Source: an uncultured Woeseiaceae bacterium (lineage in GTDB: Bacteria > Pseudomonadota > Gammaproteobacteria > Steroidobacterales > Woeseiaceae). From it: DNA of 64,000 nucleotides. The stretch spans positions 1 through 64,000 of the forward strand of contig CABXCS010000002.1 of NCBI GenBank assembly GCA_902510755.1, read 5' to 3'. Of the stretch, positions 43,943 through 53,448 are shown in pieces. Every line of letters begins with the position of its first letter. Positions within the stretch are counted from its first letter, which is position 1. The notes beneath the pieces were generated by a model. It did not search any database. It had not been told where the DNA came from and saw only the letters and a list, made by a program, of their open reading frames with translations. A program made the position numbers and the translations under genes.

Positions 43943-45472
43943 TTATATCTCTGAAGATTTAAAAACCTTAGCCAGATAACCAGATAATTGATTAGTAATG
44001 GTTTCCGCTTTAGTGGTATTGATTCCTGCCAGCTCTTGCGCCAAGGATTTTTTAAAATTAATTTGCATTTCACGATTAATCTGAATTCGCTGTGCTTGCG
44101 GTGAGCCTGCGCCATGCAATGATTCTGTAAGATAGCCAACAGCATTTCTCCCTAATGTCATATTTTCAATTAGACGAAGAATGCGTATACGACTTTCTGT
44201 TGGAATATCTTTTATACCCTTTAAATATTTATTTAACATGCCTCCAATTTCTGGATGATTAAGATCCTTTTCTGATGGAAGTGTAGCAACTAATCCGCCA
44301 GCGAGATCTTGTGATAAACGACCTATTTCATAAGTATTCTTTGTAACATGGTGCTTACATACATTTGCCAACATATCGTCACAGAGATAAACACCAGAGG
44401 CTGTTTTATGCGATTGATAACTTGCCGCTATTCCGGTTGCATAAATGGTTTCATTGAGATGGGTCATTTCGGTTAACTTATCTTTTATATGAGAAGCATT
44501 CTCCACGCCGTTGTATTCTGCGATTGTTGCAGCTGCACCTATAAGTACATCACCTACACCTGATTTACAAACATAGCTACGACGATGATAGCAAGTAAAT
44601 CGTTCGACTAGCATAGCAGCAAATTCATATTCTCCATCTAAAAATATTTTATCATTTGCAATGAATACATTATCAAAAATAACCATAGCCTCTTGCCCTG
44701 CAAAATTTGCATTACCAACATCTATATCACCTTCATCCATTGAGCGTGTGTCGCAAGACTGACGTCCATAAATATAAGTAATACCTTTGGCGTCGGTTGG
44801 AATAGCTCCTACTATTGCATAGTCTATATCTTTCACTCCTAAGCGTATGGTGGGCATTACAATCATCCAATGTGAATTTATACAGCCCGTTTGATGCGCT
44901 TTTGCCCCACTAATATAGACTCCATCCCGAGTTCTTTTGGTAATATGCACATAAAGATCTGGATCATTTTGTTCATTTGGCGCCAAACTTCGATCACCCT
45001 TAACATCCGTCATTGCTCCACCGATTACATATCCAGAATTTTGCATCTTTATAATAAAATTTTTGAATCTTTGATGATAATCACTACTATGTTGAGCATC
45101 GATTTCATGTGTTACTGAAAATAATGCATTTAATGCATCCATCCCAACGCAGCGTTGAAAACAGGTGCCTGTTTTCTGACCGAGACGGCGCTGCATTTTA
45201 TTTTGTAAAACTACATCATTTGGAGATTCAGCTATATGTAAAAATCGATTAATTCTTTTTTTAGTAAAAGGTGATACCGCTGTTCCTAGATCGGGATTTT
45301 CTGTTGCAAGATCGTAGGTCTTTGCAACCGCGTTGATTGAAGGCCTGATTATTGGGTGATCAACTGGCTCGGATATTTTCTCACCAAGCAAATACACATT
45401 TAAGTTTCGATTTCTCAAACTCTTTATATAATCATTACCTGTTTTTATGGCCGTCATGTCTTTTTTATTCAT
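43943..45472 (-). CDS. 4-hydroxybutyryl-CoA dehydratase (AbfD)/4-HPA hydroxylase family flavoprotein
   Basis: A 509-residue member of the flavin family that includes 4-hydroxyphenylacetate 3-monooxygenase (HpaB) and the radical [4Fe-4S] enzyme 4-hydroxybutyryl-CoA dehydratase (AbfD). It keeps the AbfD-specific iron ligands: C104 and C108 in T-G-T-C-F-Q-R-C-V-G-M-D-A, and H296 and C302 in Y-H-R-R-S-Y-V-C-K. HpaB monooxygenases lack these. In AbfD the His and last Cys are seven apart (H292/C299), here six, so one residue is missing in the cluster loop. It is encoded 5 bases upstream of a BCCT carrier, not beside CoA-transferase genes. I therefore call it AbfD-like with unknown substrate; an elimination or dehydration of a betaine-derived compound is possible. 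Confidence 0.85.
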   Translation of the reverse strand: MNKKDMTAIKTGNDYIKSLRNRNLNVYLLGEKISEPVDHPIIRPSINAVAKTYDLATENPDLGTAVSPFTKKRINRFLHIAESPNDVVLQNKMQRRLGQKTGTCFQRCVGMDALNALFSVTHEIDAQHSSDYHQRFKNFIIKMQNSGYVIGGAMTDVKGDRSLAPNEQNDPDLYVHITKRTRDGVYISGAKAHQTGCINSHWMIVMPTIRLGVKDIDYAIVGAIPTDAKGITYIYGRQSCDTRSMDEGDIDVGNANFAGQEAMVIFDNVFIANDKIFLDGEYEFAAMLVERFTCYHRRSYVCKSGVGDVLIGAAATIAEYNGVENASHIKDKLTEMTHLNETIYATGIAASYQSHKTASGVYLCDDMLANVCKHHVTKNTYEIGRLSQDLAGGLVATLPSEKDLNHPEIGGMLNKYLKGIKDIPTESRIRILRLIENMTLGRNAVGYLTESLHGAGSPQAQRIQINREMQINFKKSLAQELAGINTTKAETITNQLSGYLAKVFKSSEI

Positions 45473-45536
45473 TATATATTTTAGCTTGCAATAAGCAGTT
45501 AATCATCTGATCTGTATAGCCTTCATTTGATAAATA

Positions 45537-46886
45537 TCATACTACAATATAAGCATAGCCAATATAAATTATGGACGCGCTAAATGCCGCAACCATGGCA
45601 AAAGGTATTTGTGTAAGGGCATGCTTCATTGTGTCTACACCACAGCTTTGCGCTGATAGAACGGTTGCATCAGTATAAAAACACGCATGACTACCAAAAG
45701 AACTTGCTGAGATAAGCGCACCAATTGTTAGTGGCAGTGGAACGCCTAAAGCTATACCCAAAGGCATTACTATTGGTATCGCAATTGCAAAAATCCCCCA
45801 ATTAGAAGCGGTTGCAAAAGACATGAATGCCATGGCTATGAATACTATGACTGGAAAAAGTATAGGCGACATCAGCGGCTCAACACTTTCTAAAATAAAT
45901 TGCGGCAAACCTAATTGATCATTAATTGTTTTGAACATGAAAGCGGCAATAACAATCATTAATGGAGGTATCATAACCTTAAACCCATCAAGAATTGCAT
46001 CAAAAGCACTATTCATATCAATAAATTTTAATCCAATCATTATTGGTACAGTTATGATTAATGTCGCGATGATACCTCTTAGGAGATCAATATCATTTAG
46101 CCATGTAAGAATAATAAGGATCAGCAAGGGAAGGATAAATCCCCACAAGTTAGCTTGCGATTTATGATTAATTTCTGTTTTCTGTTCATTTATCTGATTT
46201 GTTGGAGCGAGCTGACGAGCCTTATTTTCCTCAATTTTCATTGGGCCAATTAAGGGAAATTTGCCTGTCGCAACTAACGGAACTAGAACAAGTGCAATAA
46301 TGGGATAAAACATAAAAGGGATTGCTGCAATGTAGTAATATATCCCTTCTCCAATAGAAATACCCTCAGTTGATTCAAGTAAGATTGAGAAATAAGCGGC
46401 CCATGTAGATATTGGTACTAGGACACAAGTGGGTGCGGCAGTCGAGTCAACAATATAGGCCAGCATAGAGCGAGAAACATTGTATTTATCAGTAACTTTT
46501 TTCATTGAATTACCAATCACAATGGCATTTAGGTAGTCATCTAAGAACATTGTTAACCCAAGAAACCAAGTGATTAAGAGTGATTTATTTCTAGTATTAG
46601 CTGTTGCAGCCATCTTCATCGTGAAAGCATTTACTGCTCCAGTAGCCATTAACAGATAAAACAGACTACCCATTAATCCACAAACTATAATGATCCAGCC
46701 AATCTGAGGATCTTGCATAGTGGTCACTGAGATTTCAGCGAATGAACTTAAAAGCTCACTAGGAGAGTGGAGTAAGATACCAATAATAACTCCCAAAATT
46801 ATTGAAGCTACAGGCCGGCGAGAAATAATCGCTGCCGTGATTACAACTAATGTTGGAATTAATGTCACGTAACCTTCATGCTCCAT
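45537..46886 (-). CDS. NhaC family Na+/H+ antiporter
   Basis: A 449-residue membrane protein with about 11 hydrophobic segments and typical NhaC wording: L-D-D-Y-L-N-A-I-V-I-G near 115-125 and S-T-A-A-P-T-C-V-L-V-P-I-S-T-W near 147-161. Some family members exchange organic anions or amino acids instead (for example malate-lactate antiporters). It probably maintains or uses the sodium gradient on which the SSS and BCCT carriers here depend. It lies between the HupE gene (13 bases) and the AbfD-like gene (64 bases), so it could belong to either transcriptional unit. Confidence 0.9.
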   Translation of the reverse strand: MEHEGYVTLIPTLVVITAAIISRRPVASIILGVIIGILLHSPSELLSSFAEISVTTMQDPQIGWIIIVCGLMGSLFYLLMATGAVNAFTMKMAATANTRNKSLLITWFLGLTMFLDDYLNAIVIGNSMKKVTDKYNVSRSMLAYIVDSTAAPTCVLVPISTWAAYFSILLESTEGISIGEGIYYYIAAIPFMFYPIIALVLVPLVATGKFPLIGPMKIEENKARQLAPTNQINEQKTEINHKSQANLWGFILPLLILIILTWLNDIDLLRGIIATLIITVPIMIGLKFIDMNSAFDAILDGFKVMIPPLMIVIAAFMFKTINDQLGLPQFILESVEPLMSPILFPVIVFIAMAFMSFATASNWGIFAIAIPIVMPLGIALGVPLPLTIGALISASSFGSHACFYTDATVLSAQSCGVDTMKHALTQIPFAMVAAFSASIIYIGYAYIVV

Positions 46887-46899
46887 TATAAATAACCTT

Positions 46900-48117
46900 T
46901 TAAGTGAAAGTTCTTGTTAAGAGCCAAAAAAAGCCGAGACCAAATAAACTACCAGAAAGAATAGATGGAAGTGGTTCCCTAATATAGGACTCTGCCTTGG
47001 TGTAGATGACCCAACATAGACTGATAATGCAAACTTGCCCAAATTCTAATCCCAGATTAAATCCTAGTAGTGGCCAAAGAATGTTGTCACTAGTTACACC
47101 GGTTTCACTGAGAAACCCGGCGAATCCCAGGCCATGTACAAAACCAAATAAAAGGGCCATTGTTAGTAGTAGATAACGGGTGTTTTTAGTGGAATGATTG
47201 TGTGAAATTTTGCAAAGATTTAAATAGCTGTATGAAAATAATCCTAAGCCAAAATAACAAATTAGGTTTTGAATTGAAATTTTATCAAAATAGAAAGCTG
47301 TCAAGCCTAATCCAAATAAAAGAATTGTAAAACCAGTGGTAAGTAATGATTTGGTATTACCTTTATAATTACTGTACTCAATTGCCATTAACATAATGGT
47401 GAAGCCTATAACAATCTCCACGATGCGACTATTGGTTGTGACCATGCCAGAAGTAGCTGCAAATAAACTAGCACTGTGCCCTATTGTGAAACCAGTAATT
47501 GCTATAATACTTCGTTTAATGGAGGCAGCAACTAAGAGTATTCCGAATAAAAATGCTAGATGATCATATCCACCCATTATGTGTTCCATGCCAAGTACAA
47601 AAAAACTGGTAAATGATTGATTTTTGTCTACAGTTTCATCGGTATCTATTTCCCAAGGGAGTGACGCATTATTTACTAATTGTTCCGAAATTAATTGTCC
47701 TTGATGATAGATTTTTGCGAAATGTGAATGTGAAGGCGATAGTTCAAAAATTGCCCTGTAATCAATGCTTGTAGGAAGGGCTTGTGGACAATCAAATTGC
47801 AATTCGACTCTTATAAATCCCTCGGATGCTTTTAGGACATTATTTGATCCGAGTATACAAGCAGTTTGATTACTATAGACGTATATATTATCAACTGCAT
47901 GCTCAAGAAATAATGAAGAGAAAGAGTTAGTGTTTTGAGATATTCTAGGTAATCGAGTCACTTCGTGACTTGGGATAGTTATGACACCAGTTATACTATC
48001 ATTGAAGAGAGTCCAATTTGAGTAACTCTCACTCTTGGTATGAGCGAATGAGTTTGAGGCTATACTTAACCAAGTTATTATAAACAATATGATTTTAATG
48101 AATGATTTAATATGCAT
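46900..48117 (-). CDS. HupE/UreJ family membrane protein with periplasmic domain
   Basis: A 405-residue protein. It starts with a signal peptide (A-S-N-S-F-A-H, cleavage near residue 26), has a periplasmic beta-rich region (about 30-165) and then a HupE/UreJ-type membrane domain (H-I-M-G-G-Y-D-H-L-A-F-L near 178-189, G-F-T-I-G-H-S near 210 and F-G-F-V-H-G-L-G-F-A near 332-341). The histidine-containing segments suggest transition-metal handling (HupE is linked to nickel). It overlaps the PpiC gene by 11 bases and forms a block with it and the DUF3604 gene, a group I have seen together in marine gammaproteobacteria. Confidence 0.87.
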   Translation of the reverse strand: MHIKSFIKIILFIITWLSIASNSFAHTKSESYSNWTLFNDSITGVITIPSHEVTRLPRISQNTNSFSSLFLEHAVDNIYVYSNQTACILGSNNVLKASEGFIRVELQFDCPQALPTSIDYRAIFELSPSHSHFAKIYHQGQLISEQLVNNASLPWEIDTDETVDKNQSFTSFFVLGMEHIMGGYDHLAFLFGILLVAASIKRSIIAITGFTIGHSASLFAATSGMVTTNSRIVEIVIGFTIMLMAIEYSNYKGNTKSLLTTGFTILLFGLGLTAFYFDKISIQNLICYFGLGLFSYSYLNLCKISHNHSTKNTRYLLLTMALLFGFVHGLGFAGFLSETGVTSDNILWPLLGFNLGLEFGQVCIISLCWVIYTKAESYIREPLPSILSGSLFGLGFFWLLTRTFT

Positions 48118-48955
48118 TAAAATCAGATATTGTAATTCTTGCGTTTTCTTTCAAGTTATTGATGTATTCTCTTAATTTCTCATCAGCTTTGAATCTCAAA
48201 TATTCGTTAGTTACTTGGTTCTTTATTTGATCGTATGGCGTTGTAATTGATTCTTTTTTCTGAACTATTTCTATGATATACCATCTTCCTTGAGATAAAT
48301 TAATAATTGCTTTTTGCCCAGAATTTTTTGTTATCAAAGAGACAAGTGTTGGTCCAATATATTCTCTGAGTTTATTCATGGTCAGTAAGCCTTCAGGAAT
48401 ATTTTTTAAGTGACGAATACCTGTCCTATTAATTAAAGCCTGATTTTTTTGGATAGCAGTTTGCAACGATAGTGCATCTTTTTCTGTATCAGCAGTCCAA
48501 ACTTTTACTGCTATAGCGCCTGGATAAGTGAATCGCTCTTGAGATGAATGGTAATAATTGATTAGCTCTTCATCACTCGGTTGCATAGCTGCTACTTCAT
48601 TATTAATAGAAGCTATCAATGCCCTTACAATAGCGCCTCTGACATCATTGTCACTATCTAGCATACCCAATATTAAACCTCTCTGAACTAGAAGTTCTTC
48701 CTCAATAAGACGTTGTAATACCCATTCACGATCGGTGCTGCTCAGTTCATCTCTAGTATCACTATTGAATCTATCCATGGCGCGTAAATAGGTTTCTTGA
48801 GAAATTACAGCATCATTGACTATTGCGGCAACATTTTCGCTTACAAGTTGTTCTTTATTGATCCCTGTAAAGATGCCATACCCAGCAAATATCAATCCAG
48901 TAAACGCACCTACAAATAACCAAATTAAATTAAAATTGTGGTTATTTTTTTGCAT
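48107..48955 (-). CDS. Membrane-anchored PpiC/SurA-type peptidyl-prolyl isomerase
   Basis: A 282-residue protein with one N-terminal membrane anchor (about 9-30), a SurA-like chaperone segment (about 43-120) and a parvulin-type region (about 120-265). The parvulin domain is degenerate: G-A-I-A-V-K-V-W and G-R-W-Y-I-I-E-I match strand patterns, but the usual catalytic histidines and the F-x-x-F-A loop are not clear. It may be a holdase rather than an active isomerase. It sits 23 bases downstream of the DUF3604 gene and overlaps HupE, so it may assist folding of one of those exported proteins. Confidence 0.83.
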   Translation of the reverse strand: MQKNNHNFNLIWLFVGAFTGLIFAGYGIFTGINKEQLVSENVAAIVNDAVISQETYLRAMDRFNSDTRDELSSTDREWVLQRLIEEELLVQRGLILGMLDSDNDVRGAIVRALIASINNEVAAMQPSDEELINYYHSSQERFTYPGAIAVKVWTADTEKDALSLQTAIQKNQALINRTGIRHLKNIPEGLLTMNKLREYIGPTLVSLITKNSGQKAIINLSQGRWYIIEIVQKKESITTPYDQIKNQVTNEYLRFKADEKLREYINNLKENARITISDFNAY

Positions 48956-48978
48956 CAGTTTGGTATTAGAGAATGCGC

Positions 48979-51315
48979 TTAATTCAATGAAGCTTGTGTT
49001 TTATCATTAAGCCAATCGACAAAAATTGGCGAGGACCAAGCACGCTCTTCATTGATGTCTAGACAATCATCACTCATGTCACCACGTCGATCTCCATAAC
49101 AAAGATTGACTTTTTTACAATTACCTTCTGCATCATATTCACATCTCAGATTATTCGCATTCACCGCAAGACTCGGTGCTTCGATAGCTCTAACATAATA
49201 AACAGCATCTCTTTTAAGTGTGGGGTACTCCTCATCAATAAAACTAACATTACAACCATCGGGATCAGGGGTGCAATTAAAAGTTTTCCATGGATCTTGA
49301 ATGAGATTAGATATGTCTTCATTTGGGGTAATTTGGGGAAGAATCCTTATTACCTCAATTCGCGTAATCAATTTCCTGTTATCAGATGGATTGTAACATT
49401 CTCCACGACATAAATTTTCTAAACGCTCTGGAGTGAGGGCGTTGTATGTGTAATCTGGGCATCCAGGTTTTTGTTCAAAAGCACCGATTGCCTTTACTTC
49501 AAATTCTGGCACGTTAGACATGGCAACATCTCCACCCATATTAACCGGGTCATTGATTCCATCATCTTTTGTATTGAACCAAAGTAATATCCGATCACCA
49601 CTGGTCCCATAAACAGCTTTTTTCTGCATTGAATCCCAGATAGCATCACGATCTCTTCCATCTGAATGAACCGCCATCAATCCACCAGTTGTGAAAAATG
49701 ACGCTTGCCTTTCTCGCTCAGTAATCATTAGAGGCACAATATCTAACCTTCTAACTTTAGAAGTGGTTTTAATCAAGTTTAAGTTTTCTCTACCAATCAT
49801 CAAGTCTGACCCGACGTCGATATTATCTGAAGAAGCAATTGGTTCACCATCATTAAAACGAAAAGCAAGTTCAGCGACCTTAGTAGCTGGACCTAAGACA
49901 GATTCAGTCATTCCTCTCCTTGAGAATTCTTTATATCCTGTTCCAGGTCTAGCTGAATGATTGTCACTGGAAGCCATAAAGCCAAATCTGAATCGACGCG
50001 GATTTTCTGGATCATCAAAATTTGTTTGAGCCATTATATACTGTGCAGCTCCACCGGGACGATAATTAAAAGCAGGTATATAACAATCCTTGCATTGCCC
50101 AGAATCCAACCAGTCCTCTGGACCCTCTCCACGAACTGTCAAATGCCCTCCAGTGCCTGCATTAACGTAATCTTGTCTTGCGGTGGCAGCTCTTTTTGCA
50201 CATTCAAAAGCTGATTCACCAATAGCAAGACATCGATCTTCAATAATTTGCCCAGCACGATGACATGAAGGCAGATAATCATTTGTGGGGGCTGGACAAA
50301 TCGGTTGCTGCTTATCATTCATGACAGTCGCTCTGAAGTCACGATATTCCTCTGAATTTCCATGACCTGAAAATACCTCCAGAAGTGTTTGTCTATCTGG
50401 ATCAAAATTATCACCAATAAGTTGTTTATTAAATTCAGAACCCGGTGGAGTGTAAAATCCCCAAGTTGTTCCATGAGGTATAACCATCGATTCAAAACCC
50501 CAGTCATCTAATTTAGAGAAGAGTTCAGCAGGAGTTTCTGCACCTTCTCGACAATCATCTGGTAATTCCCAGACCGATTTACCAGGTTCACATTCTTTTG
50601 ATTGTCTTAATTCATGTAAATAGAGGTTAAAATCGAGCATTCGTTGATTTGGATCTAAGGCAAATAAAATAGGCCCATTTCTAAGCGGCAAACCTCGTAA
50701 TGCCGAACTCGCTATTCCACCCGAATGAATCGGTCTTTTTGGTACCTTTTCTGTCTCAATATCTCGAAAAATAACATTTTTGTGACCAAAATGTGTATCC
50801 GGCGTGGCACCAACTTGGGTCCATTCCCAACCCAGGAATGCCACTGTATCTGGATTATTTCCATTGCCACCGACAGCATTACATTGTTGAATAGATGAAA
50901 CTGTTTCAGCCCATCGTCTTGGTGTGGATGCTTCTGCATGATCATTAATTGACCAGAAATCCAATGCCGAGCAAAATCTAGCAAAATCACAAGCATCGGC
51001 AAGTGGATGTGAGCCTTCCCCTTGAAGCATTGGCAAGCTCCCTAAAAATGCATCAAAAGAGAGTGTTGTATGGGCATGAAGATCACCAAATAGTATCTGC
51101 TGGGTGGGCTTTGCATTGATTGTGTTTGCTGCTTCTGTTTGAATTGCCATTCTCTCTTCTATGATGGCTTGAGGAGTAGCTTTTTCTGTAATTACTCCAG
51201 GACCATCATGTTTGCCCAACCAACCAAATGCCAGTGCATAAAAGATAATCACCATTAGTGAACTAATAGATATAAAGGTTAATAAGATTATCTTTTTTGA
51301 TTTAGAAAATATCAT
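48979..51315 (-). CDS. DUF3604 domain protein (exported, PHP-like)
   Basis: A 778-residue protein with an N-terminal membrane anchor or signal (about 8-30) and a DUF3604 region covering most of the length. L-F-G-D-L-H-A-H-T-T-L-S (about 75-86) and W-S-I-N-D-H-A-E near 119-126 are metal-binding motifs of PHP-type phosphoesterases. G-W-E-W-T (about 163-167) and S-S-D-N-H-S-A-R-P (about 449-457) complete the likely metal site. Several cysteines near the C-terminus (P-G-C, C-R-G-E-C) suggest disulfides in the periplasm. The natural substrate is unknown. It is the first gene of the DUF3604/PpiC/HupE block. Confidence 0.9.
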   Translation of the reverse strand: MIFSKSKKIILLTFISISSLMVIIFYALAFGWLGKHDGPGVITEKATPQAIIEERMAIQTEAANTINAKPTQQILFGDLHAHTTLSFDAFLGSLPMLQGEGSHPLADACDFARFCSALDFWSINDHAEASTPRRWAETVSSIQQCNAVGGNGNNPDTVAFLGWEWTQVGATPDTHFGHKNVIFRDIETEKVPKRPIHSGGIASSALRGLPLRNGPILFALDPNQRMLDFNLYLHELRQSKECEPGKSVWELPDDCREGAETPAELFSKLDDWGFESMVIPHGTTWGFYTPPGSEFNKQLIGDNFDPDRQTLLEVFSGHGNSEEYRDFRATVMNDKQQPICPAPTNDYLPSCHRAGQIIEDRCLAIGESAFECAKRAATARQDYVNAGTGGHLTVRGEGPEDWLDSGQCKDCYIPAFNYRPGGAAQYIMAQTNFDDPENPRRFRFGFMASSDNHSARPGTGYKEFSRRGMTESVLGPATKVAELAFRFNDGEPIASSDNIDVGSDLMIGRENLNLIKTTSKVRRLDIVPLMITERERQASFFTTGGLMAVHSDGRDRDAIWDSMQKKAVYGTSGDRILLWFNTKDDGINDPVNMGGDVAMSNVPEFEVKAIGAFEQKPGCPDYTYNALTPERLENLCRGECYNPSDNRKLITRIEVIRILPQITPNEDISNLIQDPWKTFNCTPDPDGCNVSFIDEEYPTLKRDAVYYVRAIEAPSLAVNANNLRCEYDAEGNCKKVNLCYGDRRGDMSDDCLDINEERAWSSPIFVDWLNDKTQASLN

Positions 51316-51371
51316 GCCTACCCCTCTATTTTATTATTGAGTTGAAAATTAATATTACTCGTATAAATCTC

Positions 51372-51896
51372 TCAAATGATTTCAGCAGATTTCAATTCCT
51401 CTGTAAAACCAAACTTCAAATGATCCTCAATTTTATCGATATATAAATTACCATCCAAGTGGTCTAATTCATGCTGTAAAACTCGAGCATGAAAATCTTT
51501 TACTTCACGAATGATTGCATTTCCCAATAGATCATAACCAGAATACTTTATATGTTGATAGCGTGGAACCATTCCACGCATTCCAGGGACGCTAAGACAA
51601 CCCTCCCAATCGTGATCTCGTTGAGGGCTGAGCACCTCATAGGTTGGATTCAAGAGTATCGTAAATGGAATTGGCTCACTGTCAGGGTACCTTGAATTAC
51701 TCTTAAAACCGAAAATAATGACGCGCTTGAGAATACCAATTTGGGGTGCAGCCAAGCCAGCCCCTTGATTTGCAATCATAGTGTCTTTCATATCTTCGAT
51801 TAATTGATATAATTTTGGCGTATCGAATGTATCGATTGGCTTCGCTACTTCCCGTAACATTGGGTTTCCCAATTTTAGGATTTTTTGTACTGCCAT
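51372..51896 (-). CDS. def: Peptide deformylase
   Basis: A 174-residue enzyme removing the formyl group from new proteins. The three motifs are intact: G-A-G-L-A-A-P-Q-I-G (45-54), E-G-C-L-S-V-P-G (98-105, metal ligand C100) and H-E-L-D-H-L-D-G (142-149, H142/H146 ligands and E143 base). It lacks the usual fmt and rsm neighbours and stands alone, so it is either a dispersed housekeeping gene or a second copy. Confidence 0.97.
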   Translation of the reverse strand: MAVQKILKLGNPMLREVAKPIDTFDTPKLYQLIEDMKDTMIANQGAGLAAPQIGILKRVIIFGFKSNSRYPDSEPIPFTILLNPTYEVLSPQRDHDWEGCLSVPGMRGMVPRYQHIKYSGYDLLGNAIIREVKDFHARVLQHELDHLDGNLYIDKIEDHLKFGFTEELKSAEII

Positions 51897-52024
51897 TATT
51901 TCTACCTATAGCGACATAATAAAATTCTGCGATATATTTTTTATTATGATAATTTCGATTATGCGTATCAAGCATACAAGATTATTAATGTGATTTATAA
52001 AATCTTTTTTTTGGAACAATAATT

Positions 52025-53329
52025 ATGAATAATATCTTCTTCTGGTCTATTGCAGTCGCTATTGGTGGTTTTTTATTTGGCTTTGATACTGCTGTTATAT
52101 CTGGAGCAGATCAACCTTTACAGAGCTTATGGCAAACCAGTGATCTTTTCCATGGAGCTATGGTTATGTCATCCGCATTATGGGGTACTGTGATAGGTGC
52201 GCTAGTTGGAGGCATGGCTTGTGAAAAATATGGGCGAAAAAATATTCTTTTTTTAGTAGCGATATTATATTTATTATCCGCAATTGGCTCAGCACTCTCG
52301 GGCAATCCTTATTTTTTTGCACTAATGAGATTGCTGGGTGGTTTGGGGGTAGGTTTATCCTCAATTGTAGTGCCCGCTTATATTTCAGAAATTGCTCCCG
52401 CAAACTATAGAGGCAGATTAGTTGCTCTGTATCAATTTCAAATTGTATTTGGGATATTAGTGGCTTTTTTATCAAACTTTATCGTAACAGAGGTTTTCTA
52501 TTTAAACTGGAGATGGATGTTGGGAGTGGAAGTCATCCCAGCAGTCCTCTTTTTGTTAATGGTCTTAAGAGTACCAGAAAGTCCCAGATGGTTACTAATA
52601 AGGAAGAAGGATGAGGTTGAATGCTTACGAATCTTAAAAAGCATAGATCCTGTCAGTGCCTCGGACACTTTGGAAGAAATAAGAAACGTTCCACTGCAAA
52701 TAGGTGCAGATCGGTTATTTTCAAAACCTTATATTACCCCTATCATGTTAGCGTTTTTTATTGCTCTTTTTAATCAGCTGTCGGGAATAAATTTTATTAT
52801 CTATTTCGCGCCACGAGTTTTTTCACTCGCAGGGCTAGATAGTTCTGTAGCATTGCTATCATCAGCAGGCGTGGGAATTATTAATTTATTATTTACGCTC
52901 ATAGGTATGTTATTAATTGATAATTTTGGCAGAAAATCATTAATGATAGTTGGATCGATTGGCTATATTTTTTCATTAATGGCGATCAGTTTAACTTTTT
53001 ATATGAATGTTGATGGATTTTTAGTGGTATTTTTTGTCTTCCTTTTTATTGCCTCTCATGCAGTTGGTCAAGGTGCGGTAATTTGGGTATTTTTTGCAGA
53101 AATATTTCCTAATAATATTCGTACGAAAGGACAGTCATTTGGGAGTGGAACTCACTGGATCTTAGCTGCATTGATCGCATTATTTATGCCTTATTTTCTC
53201 AACCAATTTGCCGCTTTCAAGATATTTGGATTTTTTGCAATTATGATGATATTCCAGTTAATTTTTGTTCTCTTCTTTATGCCAGAAACTAGACAAAAAA
53301 CTCTGGAATCTCTAGCAAAGAATTATTAA
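52025..53329 (+). CDS. Sugar porter family MFS transporter
   Basis: A 434-residue, 12-span MFS protein with sugar-porter signatures: F-G-F-D-T-A-V-I-S-G near residue 19-28, R-L-L-G-G-L-G-V-G (about 103-111), E-I-A-P-A-N-Y-R-G-R (about 122-131), P-E-S-P-R-W-L-L (about 184-191) and P-E-T-R-Q-K-T near the C-terminus. It would import a hexose, pentose or polyol by proton or sodium symport. It is a single-gene unit, divergent from def; no sugar catabolic genes are beside it. Confidence 0.92.
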   Translation: MNNIFFWSIAVAIGGFLFGFDTAVISGADQPLQSLWQTSDLFHGAMVMSSALWGTVIGALVGGMACEKYGRKNILFLVAILYLLSAIGSALSGNPYFFALMRLLGGLGVGLSSIVVPAYISEIAPANYRGRLVALYQFQIVFGILVAFLSNFIVTEVFYLNWRWMLGVEVIPAVLFLLMVLRVPESPRWLLIRKKDEVECLRILKSIDPVSASDTLEEIRNVPLQIGADRLFSKPYITPIMLAFFIALFNQLSGINFIIYFAPRVFSLAGLDSSVALLSSAGVGIINLLFTLIGMLLIDNFGRKSLMIVGSIGYIFSLMAISLTFYMNVDGFLVVFFVFLFIASHAVGQGAVIWVFFAEIFPNNIRTKGQSFGSGTHWILAALIALFMPYFLNQFAAFKIFGFFAIMMIFQLIFVLFFMPETRQKTLESLAKNY

Positions 53330-53448
53330 TAGTATTTTTTGATGATTTCTCATTGAGCGAAACATTTTCAGATCTTAACAAATCTAGCATAGACACTTAT
53401 GCTCAGTTAATTGTAGGATATAAGAAGGTAATCTAACGGAGAATAAGA

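Noticed and set aside
43943..45472. Plain 4-hydroxyphenylacetate 3-monooxygenase
   Set aside because: The cysteine and histidine ligands typical of AbfD are present, and there are no aromatic-acid genes beside it.
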